NCBI RefSeq assembly: GCF_024756275.1 | Contig: NZ_JANUGQ010000009.1 | Coordinates: forward strand, 172,696 to 236,695 | Reading direction: 5' to 3' | From: Streptomyces pyxinae | Lineage (GTDB): Bacteria > Actinomycetota > Actinomycetes > Streptomycetales > Streptomycetaceae | Length of the DNA: 64,000 bases | Shown: positions 9,421 to 17,530 of the stretch, one piece after another | Numbering within the stretch: the stretch's first letter is position 1 | How the letters are laid out: every line of letters starts with the position of its first letter | Notes under the pieces: model-generated | The model's input: only the letters and a program-made list of their open reading frames with translations | The model's database searches: none | Told to the model about the DNA's origin: nothing | Position numbers and translations under genes: made by a program

Positions 9421-9843
9421 GTGAGCCCGATGAGCCAGGCGGCGCAGAATCTGAACTGGTTGATCACCAACTTCGTGGACAACACCCCCGGTGTTTCCCA
9501 CACGGTGGTGGTCTCCGCCGACGGACTCCTGCTGGCGATGTCCGAGGGTTTCCCCCGCGACCGTGCCGACCAGCTCGCCGCCGTCGCCTCCGGACTGACC
9601 TCGCTGACCGCGGGGGCGTCCCGGATCTTCGAGGGCGGGGCGGTCAACCAGACCGTGGTGGAGATGGAGCGCGGCTTCCTCTTCATCATGTCCATCTCGG
9701 ACGGCTCCTCGCTGGCCGTCCTCGCCCACCCGGACGCCGACATCGGTCTGGTCGGCTACGAGATGGCGCTGCTGGTCGACCGGGCCGGTACCGTCCTCAC
9801 CCCGGATCTCCGTGCGGAACTCCAGGGTTCTCTGCTCAACTGA
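9421..9843 (+). CDS. cvnB2: Roadblock/LC7-domain protein CvnB, second copy
   Basis: 140 residues, same fold and motifs as cvnB1 with few substitutions (SFVGN becomes NFVDN; RVSQ becomes AVNQ). GTG at 9421 sits just after the cvnA2 stop; AGGAG at about 9410 gives normal spacing. It is the likely regulator of the adjacent CvnD GTPase. The close similarity to cvnB1 raises the possibility of cross-talk between the two conservons. Confidence 0.9.
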   Translation: MSPMSQAAQNLNWLITNFVDNTPGVSHTVVVSADGLLLAMSEGFPRDRADQLAAVASGLTSLTAGASRIFEGGAVNQTVVEMERGFLFIMSISDGSSLAVLAHPDADIGLVGYEMALLVDRAGTVLTPDLRAELQGSLLN

Positions 9844-9938
9844 CAGACAGGCCGTGCGTTTCACGCCACCGCGCCATAGGGTGCGGTGGCGCGGCTCCAC
9901 AGGGACATGGACCGCGACCGGCAGTCGGAGGAGGCAAC

Positions 9939-10565
9939 GTGGCAACACCCCCAGGCGGACACCATCCGTACGATCCGTACGACGGTGCCCAGCGGGCCCA
10001 CGGTGAGAACGGGCAGAACCGCTTCAACTTCCCCTCGGCGCCCAGCGGTCACGGACCGGGCCACGACCCGCGGCAGCAGCAGCCCTACCCGCAGCAGCAG
10101 CCGTACCCGCAACAACAGCAGCAACCGCCGTCGTACGACCGCCCGTTCGACCGGGCGGCGGCCCAGCGCGGCCGGCCGGCGCAGCAACGCCGGCGGGCGG
10201 CACCGGCGCCCCCGGCGGGCGGCCACAATCCGCTGGTGCGTCCGTACGCCATGACCGGCGGCCGGACCCGGCCGCGGTACCAGCTCGCCATCGAGGCCCT
10301 GGTCTCGACCACGGCCGATCCGTCCCGGCTGCACGGGCAGTTGCCCGAGCACCAGCGGATCTGCCGGCTCTGTGTCGAGATCAAGTCGGTCGCCGAGATC
10401 TCGGCACTTCTCTCCATTCCCCTCGGCGTCGCCCGGATCCTCGTCGCCGACCTGGCGGAGGCCGGCCTTGTCGCCATCCACCAGCCCGGCGGCGACGAAA
10501 CCGCCGGCGGACAGCCAGACGTGACACTGCTCGAAAGGGTGCTCAGTGGACTTCGCAAGCTCTAG
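9939..10565 (+). CDS. cvnC2: DUF742 protein CvnC, second copy
   Basis: 208 residues. The N-terminal ~95 residues are Gln/Pro/Tyr-rich and low complexity (repeated QQQPYP), absent from cvnC1. The DUF742 domain follows with LVRPYAMTGGRTRPRYQLAIEALVSTT and VAEISALLSIPLGVARILVADLAEAGLVAIH. GTG at 9939 is preceded by GGAGG. It overlaps cvnD2 by 20 nt exactly as in the first conservon. Confidence 0.9.
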   Translation: MATPPGGHHPYDPYDGAQRAHGENGQNRFNFPSAPSGHGPGHDPRQQQPYPQQQPYPQQQQQPPSYDRPFDRAAAQRGRPAQQRRRAAPAPPAGGHNPLVRPYAMTGGRTRPRYQLAIEALVSTTADPSRLHGQLPEHQRICRLCVEIKSVAEISALLSIPLGVARILVADLAEAGLVAIHQPGGDETAGGQPDVTLLERVLSGLRKL

Positions 10566-11127
10566 CGGCGGTGCAGCCCGCTCAACCACCAGCGCGAAGA
10601 TCGTGGTGGCGGGTGGGTTCGGCGTGGGCAAGACCACCTTCGTCGGCGCCGTCTCGGAGATCAACCCGCTGCGCACCGAAGCCGTCATGACCAGCGCCTC
10701 CGCCGGCATCGACGACCTCACCCACACCGGCGACAAGACCACCACCACCGTCGCCATGGACTTCGGCCGCATCACCCTCGACCAGGACCTCATCCTCTAC
10801 CTCTTCGGCACCCCCGGACAGGACCGCTTCTGGTTCATGTGGGACGACCTCGTCCGCGGCGCCATCGGCGCCGTCGTCCTCGTCGACACCCGCCGCCTCG
10901 CCGACTGCTTCCCCGCCGTCGACTACTTCGAAAACAGCGGCCTCCCCTTCGTCATCGCCCTCAACGGCTTCGACGGACACCAGCCCTACACCCCCGACGA
11001 AGTACGCGAAGCCCTCCAGATCGGCCCCGACACCCCCATCATCACCACCGACGCCCGCCACCGCGCCGACGCCAAGAGCGCCCTCATCACCCTCGTCGAA
11101 CACGCCCTCATGGCACGACTGCGGTAA
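10546..11127 (+). CDS. cvnD2: Conservon small GTPase CvnD, second copy
   Basis: 193 residues; P-loop GGFGVGKTT, FGTPGQDRFWFMW and ALNGFD as in cvnD1. The proteins differ only in the first ~18 residues (SSGGAARS versus SDGGTGQSRS) and the last two (LR versus LK). The DNA is essentially identical over ~533 nt. GTG at 10546 is inside cvnC2. It is the last gene of the second conservon and is followed by two strong hairpins before the convergent carboxylase genes. Confidence 0.93.
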   Translation: MDFASSSGGAARSTTSAKIVVAGGFGVGKTTFVGAVSEINPLRTEAVMTSASAGIDDLTHTGDKTTTTVAMDFGRITLDQDLILYLFGTPGQDRFWFMWDDLVRGAIGAVVLVDTRRLADCFPAVDYFENSGLPFVIALNGFDGHQPYTPDEVREALQIGPDTPIITTDARHRADAKSALITLVEHALMARLR

Positions 11128-11192
11128 CGAGGTCCCGTCCCTCCCCCGGCTGCCACCGCCGCCGGGACCGGCCGCCGCACGGGACGCACGCC

Positions 11193-11229
11193 ACGGGCCC
11201 GTCGCACCTCACCGGTGCGACGGGCCCGC
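11193..11229 (+). terminator. Terminator after the second conservon
   Basis: Perfect 14-bp inverted repeat CGGGCCCGTCGCAC (11194-11207) / GTGCGACGGGCCCG (11215-11228), extendable by one C-G pair. It is followed by a short T-containing tract (CGCTGTTTCCC). It lies 66 nt after the cvnD2 stop. Confidence 0.8.
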
Positions 11230-11323
11230 GCTGTTTCCCGTACCGGCGCGGCGGTACGACCCGGCGGTGCGGCGGTGACGCGCGGAGGCGGTACGGCGGC
11301 GGCGCGGTGACCCGGCGGTACGG

Positions 11324-11375
11324 CGAAGGCCCCCGGTGCCCGTGGCGATCGCCGAACGGGTACCGGGGGCCTTCG
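11324..11375 (-). terminator. Terminator after accE
   Basis: 20-nt arms with one mismatch: CGAAGGCCCCCGGTGCCCGT (11324-11343) and ACGGGTACCGGGGGCCTTCG (11356-11375). It lies 23 nt beyond the accE stop on its strand and could act in both directions. Confidence 0.75.
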
Positions 11376-11398
11376 GTGGCAGCGGGGCCGGGCCGGGG

Positions 11399-11596
11399 TC
11401 AGCCCTGCCAGGAGTGGGCCGAGCGGAAGCCGGACTGGCGCTCCAGCCGCCGCCAGCCGGCGGTGGAGCGGGCCGGGCCGTGCGCGGCGGCGGCGGGGCG
11501 GGCGTTGGCCCGGGCGAGCAGGACGGCGGTGATGGCCGCGAGCTCCTCGGGGTCGGCGTGACCCTTCTCGACGCGGAGGAGGGAGGCGTTGGTCAC
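11399..11596 (-). CDS. accE: Acyl-CoA carboxylase epsilon subunit
   Basis: 65-residue protein (VTNASLLRVEKGHADPEELAAITAVLLARANA) that fits the small epsilon subunits of Streptomyces acyl-CoA carboxylases, which bind and stimulate the beta subunit. GTG at 11596 has GAGGA a few bases upstream. It follows accB on the same strand with a 107-nt gap, the usual arrangement. The C-terminal WRRLERQSGFRSAHSW is typical of the family. Confidence 0.85.
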   Translation of the reverse strand: MTNASLLRVEKGHADPEELAAITAVLLARANARPAAAAHGPARSTAGWRRLERQSGFRSAHSWQG

Positions 11597-11703
11597 AGAG
11601 TGCTCCTCGAAGGGGCCGGCGGGGCCGGCCGGATCGGTGGCCCCCGCGCGACCGGGACGGGACCGGCGGGGCCGGTGGGTCCCGGTGGCGGGGCGGAAGG
11701 CTG

Positions 11704-13287
11704 TTACTGGGGCGGGTTGCCGTGCTTGCGGGACGGCAGGTCGGCGTGCTTGGTGCGCAGCATCGCCAGCGAGGAGATCAGCACCTGGCGGGTCTCCGAC
11801 GGGTCGATGACGTCGTCCACCAGGCCGCGCTCGGCGGCGTAGTAGGGGTGCATCAGCTCGGCCTTGTACTCCTTGACCATGCGGGCGCGCATGGCCTCGG
11901 GGTCCTCGGCGTCCGCGATCTGCCGGCGGAAGATCACATTGGCGGCGCCCTCGGCGCCCATCACGGCGATCTCGTTGGTGGGCCAGGCGTAGGTGAGGTC
12001 GGCGCCGATGGACTGGGAGTCCATCACGATGTAGGCACCGCCGTACGCCTTGCGCAGGATCAGCGAGATCCGGGGCACGGTGGCGTTGCAGTAGGCGTAG
12101 AGCAGCTTGGCGCCGTGCCGGATGATGCCGCCGTGCTCCTGGTCGACGCCGGGCAGGAAGCCGGGGACGTCCAGCAGGGTGAGGATCGGGATGTTGAAGG
12201 CGTCGCACATCTGGACGAAGCGGGCGGCCTTCTCGGACGCCTCGATGTCCAGCACCCCGGCCAGGGTCTGCGGCTGGTTGGCGACGATGCCCACGACCTG
12301 GCCGTCCAGCCGGGCCAGCGCGCAGATGATGTTGCGGGCCCAGCGCTCGTGGACCTCCAGGTAGTCGCCGTCGTCGACGAGCTCCTCGATGACCTTGGCC
12401 ATGTCGTAGGGCCGGTTGCCGTCGGCGGGCACCAGGTCGAGCAGGACGTCGGAGCGGCGGTCGGCCGGGTCCTCGGCCGGGTGGGACGGCGGGTTCTCCC
12501 GGTTGTTGGAGGGCAGCATCGACAGCAGGTAGCGGACCTCCGCGATGCAGGTCTCCTCGTCGTCGTAGGCGAAGTGCGCCACGCCGGAGGTCTCGGCGTG
12601 CACATCGGCGCCGCCCAGGCCGTTCTGGGTGATCTCCTCGCCGGTGACCGCCTTGACCACGTCCGGACCGGTGATGAACATCTGCGAGGTGTCGCGGACC
12701 ATGAAGACGAAGTCGGTCAGCGCGGGGCTGTAGGCGGCGCCGCCGGCGCACGGGCCGAGCATCACGCTGATCTGCGGGATGACCCCGGAGGCGCGGGTGT
12801 TGCGCTGGAAGATGCCGCCGTAGCCGGCCAGCGCCGAGACGCCCTCCTGGATCCGGGCCCCGGCACCGTCGTTGAGCGAGACCAGCGGCGCTCCCGCCGC
12901 GATGGCCATGTCCATGATCTTGTGGATCTTGGTGGCGTGCGCCTCGCCCAGCGCGCCGCCGAAGATCCGGAAGTCGTGCGCGTAGACGAAGACCGTACGG
13001 CCCTCGACCGTGCCCCAGCCGGTGATCACACCGTCGGTGTACGGCTTCTTGGCCTCCAGGCCGAAGCCGGACGCCCGGTGCCGCCGCAGCTGCTCGACCT
13101 CCCGGAAGGAGTCCGGGTCCAGCAGCAGCTCGATCCGCTCCCGCGCGGTCAGCTTCCCCTTCGCGTGCTGCGCCTCGGTCGCCCGCTCGCTCGGCCCGCG
13201 CCGGGCCTCTTCACGCAGCGCGTGCAGCTCGGCCACGCGCCCACGGGCGTCGGTCGCCTCACCCTGGGTTTCGTCCACAACGGTCAT
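11704..13287 (-). CDS. accB: Acyl-CoA carboxylase carboxyltransferase (beta) subunit
   Basis: 527-residue carboxyltransferase with the tandem crotonase fold of PccB/AccB proteins (GPCAGGAAYSPALTDF; AYGGAYIVMDSQSIGADL; PTNEIAVMGAEGAANV). It transfers carboxyl from biotin of the alpha subunit to acyl-CoA, yielding malonyl- or methylmalonyl-CoA for fatty acid and polyketide synthesis. The residue after GGAY, near position 419, is Ile rather than Asp. In S. coelicolor carboxylases Asp here marks the propionyl-CoA-only PccB, while Ile marks AccB, which accepts acetyl- and propionyl-CoA. I therefore call it AccB-type. The alpha subunit is not in the window. Confidence 0.93.
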   Translation of the reverse strand: MTVVDETQGEATDARGRVAELHALREEARRGPSERATEAQHAKGKLTARERIELLLDPDSFREVEQLRRHRASGFGLEAKKPYTDGVITGWGTVEGRTVFVYAHDFRIFGGALGEAHATKIHKIMDMAIAAGAPLVSLNDGAGARIQEGVSALAGYGGIFQRNTRASGVIPQISVMLGPCAGGAAYSPALTDFVFMVRDTSQMFITGPDVVKAVTGEEITQNGLGGADVHAETSGVAHFAYDDEETCIAEVRYLLSMLPSNNRENPPSHPAEDPADRRSDVLLDLVPADGNRPYDMAKVIEELVDDGDYLEVHERWARNIICALARLDGQVVGIVANQPQTLAGVLDIEASEKAARFVQMCDAFNIPILTLLDVPGFLPGVDQEHGGIIRHGAKLLYAYCNATVPRISLILRKAYGGAYIVMDSQSIGADLTYAWPTNEIAVMGAEGAANVIFRRQIADAEDPEAMRARMVKEYKAELMHPYYAAERGLVDDVIDPSETRQVLISSLAMLRTKHADLPSRKHGNPPQ

Positions 13288-13475
13288 GGATCGACCTTAC
13301 GGACCCGGACAAGAAAATCACGCCGTCGACTCCGTACAGTCTCGCGCCGGATCTGCTGTGAGCCCCGCACAGAACCGTCGGCGAAGGCAGCCGAACCACC
13401 AGCCGGAGACGGTGATCTCTTGTGGGGTTCCCACAAGGGCCACCCGGAGTCTGCCTGGAGGTCGCCCGGGGACGC

Positions 13476-15875
13476 TCAGAGGGCGACCGAGCAGTGGTGT
13501 CCGGCGCAGGCGGTGCCGGGCGCGATCCGCAGCCGCAGTTCCCGGCCGGCCGCCAGTACGGTGACGGAGGGGTCGGCGCCGAGCACCCGGCGGACCGGGC
13601 GCCGCCAGACCAGCTCCACCGGGGCCCCGGTGCGCGGCGGCTCGGCCAGCCACACGGTGGCGGTCCGGCCCCGGCGCCGGACCAGCACGCTCGCCGCCCC
13701 GGCGACGGTCAGCGCCCCCACCGTACCGGCCCGCCAGAAGTTGGCGGCGGTCAGCCCCAGCCGCCGCACGGCGATCCCCTGGCGGCCGGCGGTGTTGGCG
13801 AGCACGGTGTACCGGTACGGGTCACGGGCCCGGGCGGCGGTGCGGGCACGCCCGGCCCCGGGCAGCAGGACGTACGCGTAGCCGGCGTCCACCGGGTCGG
13901 TGCCGTGGTCGAGCCAGAGGGTCAGATAGCGGCGGGTGCGGCGCTCGGTGGAGCCGGTGCCGTTGATGTCGCGCCAGGCGCCGGTGCGGTCCTCGCGCAG
14001 GGTGCGCAGCGCCGCCGTGCCGCCGGGCAGCAACCAGCCGCCGTGGCCCTCCAGATGGGCCCAGCGGGCGCCGGTGGTGAGCCGCGCGGTGCCGCCCTCG
14101 CCCAGGCAGCGGTTGTCCACCACCGTCTCGACCGGCACCCCGTCGGCTGCGGTGATCCCGGCACCCAGGCAGATCACCGCGTCGTCCGTGAAGAACCAGG
14201 ACTTCCGGGCCTCCAGGGTGGAGCCGAGGCCCCTCAGGTGCTGGCCCACGGCGGCGTACTCCCCGTCGGAGACCCCGCCGGTCCAGCGCACCGGTGGCTT
14301 GGGCTCGCCCCACTCGCCGCCCGCCCGGTCCGGCAGCCGCCGGGTGGAGACGGTGGTGCCGGGCAGCCGGTACCAGTCCACGGTCGGCCAGAACCAGTCG
14401 GTGTACTGCGCCCCGTTCCCCGGCCCCCACCAGGAGAGCAGCCCGGCCCCGGTGTGCCAGCCGCGCGGGTTCTCGCCGTTGCCGCACTCGTAGGACGCGA
14501 TCCGGTCGGAGGCCATGGCGAGCGAGGCGGTCCAGCGCGGGCGGCGGTGGACGGCCCGGTCCATGGCGGCGAAGAGCCGGTGGCCGACCGGCTCCGGTGC
14601 GGGGGCCGCCGGTCCGCCGGCGACCGCCCGCAGCCGGGCGAGGTCGGCCGTCCCGAACTGGCCGTCGGTCAGCACCGGGCTCACCGTGTCCCGTTCGATC
14701 CACCCCTTGACCAGGCCGTGCCAGCGCTCCCGCTCGGCCGGGCCCGCGCTCTCCGCCAGCAGCGCGATCGCCGCGACGACGGCATGGCCGTGGTGGTGGT
14801 CCCCGCGCAGCAGCCCGCGCGGGTCGTTGCGGGAGATCCCCCGGCTGATGGCCCGTCCGCTGACGCAGTCCATCATCAGCCCGTCGTGGACGAGCGGCGC
14901 GAAGGCGTGCTCCACGCTGTCCAGGACCCGCTGCCGCTCCGGGTCGGTGACGGCCCAGGGCGAGCCTGCGAGCAGCGCGAACAGCCGCCCGAGCCCGTCG
15001 AGCAGCACCTGCCCGTACGTTCCGGTGTACGGCACCCAGGTGTGCTGGACGAAGCTGCCGTCGGCGTAGAGCCCGTCGCCGGAGGTCACGTACGGGAAGA
15101 CCGGCGAGAGCGCGTCCCGGGCCAGCGCCAGCTTGCCGGGGCGGTGGCCGAGGACGCCGCGCAGGGCGACGGAGCGGCAGAGGTCCACCCGGTTGGCGCC
15201 GGTGGAGGTGCCGCTGTAGTCGCCCAGCATGCTGTCCGGGACGAAGTGGTCGACGGCGGCGGTGGCGGCGGCGATCCGGTCCCCGGTCAGCTCGGGCCGG
15301 AGCGCGGCCACGATGTCCATGAGCAGCCGGGGGCTCCCGATCTGCCACTCCCACCAGTTGCCGTACCGGGTGGTGCCGGGGTGGTAGATCCGGGCGGCGA
15401 GGTGGTCGAGCCCGCGCACCACGTCCGCGAGCAGCCCCCGGTCGCCGGTGTGGCCGGTGCCGGGCTGGACGTAGGCCTGGGTCATCGTCCAGAGCCGCTG
15501 GTAGCTCTGGGTGATCCCGGAGGGCGGGTCGAAGGGGAGGCCGGGCCAGAGAGTGGTGGCGGTCGGCGCCATGGTGGCCCGGTACCCGGCGGCGAGCCGG
15601 CCGGTCTCCGCGAGGCGGCCGGCGTACGGTTCGGCGGCCGGGTCGTAGCCCGCGCCCAGCTGGAGGGTGAGCCAGCGGACCCGCAGCTCCTCGAAGACGG
15701 CCGGGTCGGCCGGGTCGGCCTGCGGGGCGGGTGCGCGGCCGGCGCCCGGCGGCGGGACGGCGGCCGGGGGTGCCCAGGAGCCGGCGGCACGGGCGCCCAG
15801 GGCGGCGGAGGAGCCGGTGGCGAGGAACCGGCGGCGGGACCAGCGGGACGAGCCGGACGGCGGGCGCGGCTGCAC
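13476..15875 (-). CDS. Secreted polysaccharide lyase family 8 (hyaluronate/chondroitin/xanthan lyase type)
   Basis: 799 residues. GTG at 15875 follows GGAGG and gives a twin-arginine signal (SRRRFLATGSSAA). An N-terminal alpha/alpha-toroid carries family catalytic motifs: Asn in GNWWEWQIG near residue 172, and His/Tyr in DGSFVQHTWVPYTGTYG near 277-286. Beta-sandwich domains follow. PL8 enzymes cleave uronic-acid polysaccharides by beta-elimination; the exact substrate cannot be told from sequence. It is divergent from the hydroxyacid dehydrogenase at 16499, with 623 nt between. Confidence 0.9.
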   Translation of the reverse strand: MQPRPPSGSSRWSRRRFLATGSSAALGARAAGSWAPPAAVPPPGAGRAPAPQADPADPAVFEELRVRWLTLQLGAGYDPAAEPYAGRLAETGRLAAGYRATMAPTATTLWPGLPFDPPSGITQSYQRLWTMTQAYVQPGTGHTGDRGLLADVVRGLDHLAARIYHPGTTRYGNWWEWQIGSPRLLMDIVAALRPELTGDRIAAATAAVDHFVPDSMLGDYSGTSTGANRVDLCRSVALRGVLGHRPGKLALARDALSPVFPYVTSGDGLYADGSFVQHTWVPYTGTYGQVLLDGLGRLFALLAGSPWAVTDPERQRVLDSVEHAFAPLVHDGLMMDCVSGRAISRGISRNDPRGLLRGDHHHGHAVVAAIALLAESAGPAERERWHGLVKGWIERDTVSPVLTDGQFGTADLARLRAVAGGPAAPAPEPVGHRLFAAMDRAVHRRPRWTASLAMASDRIASYECGNGENPRGWHTGAGLLSWWGPGNGAQYTDWFWPTVDWYRLPGTTVSTRRLPDRAGGEWGEPKPPVRWTGGVSDGEYAAVGQHLRGLGSTLEARKSWFFTDDAVICLGAGITAADGVPVETVVDNRCLGEGGTARLTTGARWAHLEGHGGWLLPGGTAALRTLREDRTGAWRDINGTGSTERRTRRYLTLWLDHGTDPVDAGYAYVLLPGAGRARTAARARDPYRYTVLANTAGRQGIAVRRLGLTAANFWRAGTVGALTVAGAASVLVRRRGRTATVWLAEPPRTGAPVELVWRRPVRRVLGADPSVTVLAAGRELRLRIAPGTACAGHHCSVAL

Positions 15876-16498
15876 GGGGACCTCCAGGGTCGGGCGGGGT
15901 GCGGGGCCGGGGGTGCGGGACCGGGGGCGTATCGGGCAGTGACCGTACGGGAGGGCGGAGGGCGCGGTCGTACGGGCACGGCCGGGTCGGCCCAGCCGTA
16001 CCACCGTCCGCGCGCCGCGCCAAGGGCGCCGGGCAGGGCGCGAGGAGCGCGGGCGGGCGGTTCCGGCGGGGAGCACCCGTACGGAGGAGGTCGCGGAGGA
16101 GGGCCGGGAGCCGGTGGCGGCCGACGGCGGGTCACCCGGGTGGCGGAGGACCCTTGTCGGGGTCCGACTGTCCGGTCGTCCGGCTGCCCGGCTGCCCGGC
16201 TGCCCGAGGACGGAGTGGTGCGCGCCCGGCGGGGGCCCGGATCGTGGCGCCGCCCCGGCGGACGCGGCCGGGGCCGCCCGCCGGACGGGGTCATCCCCTC
16301 TTGACGCCGACCGGTCGCGGCCGAAGGGTGTCCTCCACCGGCCTCCCCCTTCCTCCTCTCCCCGCCTTCTCGCCCCCCCCTCCAGATCCTTCCCGGTCCC
16401 CTCCGGACCCCTTTCCCAGCCCGCCCCCGGCCCCTTCGCGGGCGCTCCCCCGGCCCCCGGCCGCCTTCCCGGCCCCTTCACACAGGAGCAGCAGCACC
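15876..16498. other. Intergenic region between divergent genes
   Basis: No gene or RNA is recognised. The region is GC-rich with homopolymer-like C and G runs (16320-16480 is mostly C and T). It should hold promoters for the PL8 lyase (-) and the hydroxyacid dehydrogenase (+); no convincing consensus was found. Confidence 0.4.
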
Positions 16499-17521
16499 AT
16501 GCGAACCGAGACCCCCCGCCGCCCCCGGACGGTCCTGGCGATGGACCCGCCGGTCCGCGCGGCGCTGTTCGACGAGGCGGCGCTGGCCCGGCTGGTGGCG
16601 CTCGCGGAGACCGATCCGGCGCTGGTGGTACGGGACTTCGCCGATCCGGCCGCGGCCGGGGCGCTCGCCGGAGCGGAGGCGCTGTTCACCGGCTGGGGCT
16701 GCCCGCCGCTGACCGCCGCCGCCCTGGACCGGATGCCCCGGCTGCGTACGGTGGTCCATGCCGCCGGGTCGGTGAAGGACCACATCACCGACGCCTGCTG
16801 GGCGCGCGGGCTCACGGTGGCCACGGCGGCGGCCGCCAACGCGCTGCCGGTGGCCGAGTACACGGTGGCCGCCGTCCTCTTCGCGGGCAAGCGGGTCGCC
16901 GCCGCCCGGCACGCCTACCGGGAGCGGCGCGGCCGGCTGGACACCCTCGCCCTGCTCGCCGGGGCCGGCAACCACCGCGGCACGGTCGGTGTGGTCGGCG
17001 CCTCCCGGATCGGCCGCCGGGTGATCGAGCTGCTGCGCCCGTACGACCTGCGGCTGTTGCTGCACGATCCGTACGTCTCCGGGGCCGAGGCGCGCCGGCT
17101 GGGCGTCCGCCCGGTGGACCTGGCCACCCTGGCCCGGTCCAGCGAGGTGGTGACCCTGCACGCGCCCGGACTCCCGGAGACCCGGCACCTGTTCGACCGG
17201 GAGCTGCTCGCCCTGCTGCCCGACGGGGCGACCCTGGTGAACACCGCCCGGGGCTGCCTGGTGGACACCGGGGCGCTCACCGCCGAGCTGGTGGCGGGCC
17301 GGCTGAGCGCGGTGCTCGATGTCACCGAGCCCGAGGTGCTGCCGGCCGGCTCCCCGCTCTACGACCTGCCGAATGTGCTGCTCACCCCGCACATCGCGGG
17401 CTCCCTCGGCAATGAGCTGCCCCGGCTCGCCCAGGCGGCCCTGGACGAGCTGGAGCGGTACGCCCGGGGCCTCCCCTACGCCGACCCGGTCCGGCCCGGC
17501 CGGCTGCACCGGTCGGCGTAG
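16499..17521 (+). CDS. D-isomer-specific 2-hydroxyacid dehydrogenase family protein
   Basis: 340 residues. The Rossmann segment GVVGASRIGRRVIELL is followed by the ribose-binding Asp in LLHDP. Catalytic residues lie in NTARG (Arg), VTEPEVLP (Glu) and TPHIAGS (His). The second glycine of the usual GxGxxG is Ser, seen in some actinobacterial members. ATG at 16499 has AGGAG about 11 nt upstream. The substrate is unknown; the neighbours are two secreted glycan-degrading enzymes, so a sugar-acid role is possible but only inferred. It converges on the GH101 gene with 9 nt between stops. Confidence 0.85.
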   Translation: MRTETPRRPRTVLAMDPPVRAALFDEAALARLVALAETDPALVVRDFADPAAAGALAGAEALFTGWGCPPLTAAALDRMPRLRTVVHAAGSVKDHITDACWARGLTVATAAAANALPVAEYTVAAVLFAGKRVAAARHAYRERRGRLDTLALLAGAGNHRGTVGVVGASRIGRRVIELLRPYDLRLLLHDPYVSGAEARRLGVRPVDLATLARSSEVVTLHAPGLPETRHLFDRELLALLPDGATLVNTARGCLVDTGALTAELVAGRLSAVLDVTEPEVLPAGSPLYDLPNVLLTPHIAGSLGNELPRLAQAALDELERYARGLPYADPVRPGRLHRSA

Positions 17522-17530
17522 CGGCCGGGG

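Noticed and set aside
5676..9743. 1355-codon open frame on the minus strand across cvnA2
   Set aside because: Antisense shadow of a high-GC gene; Val/Gly/Arg-rich translation with no domain and no ribosome site.
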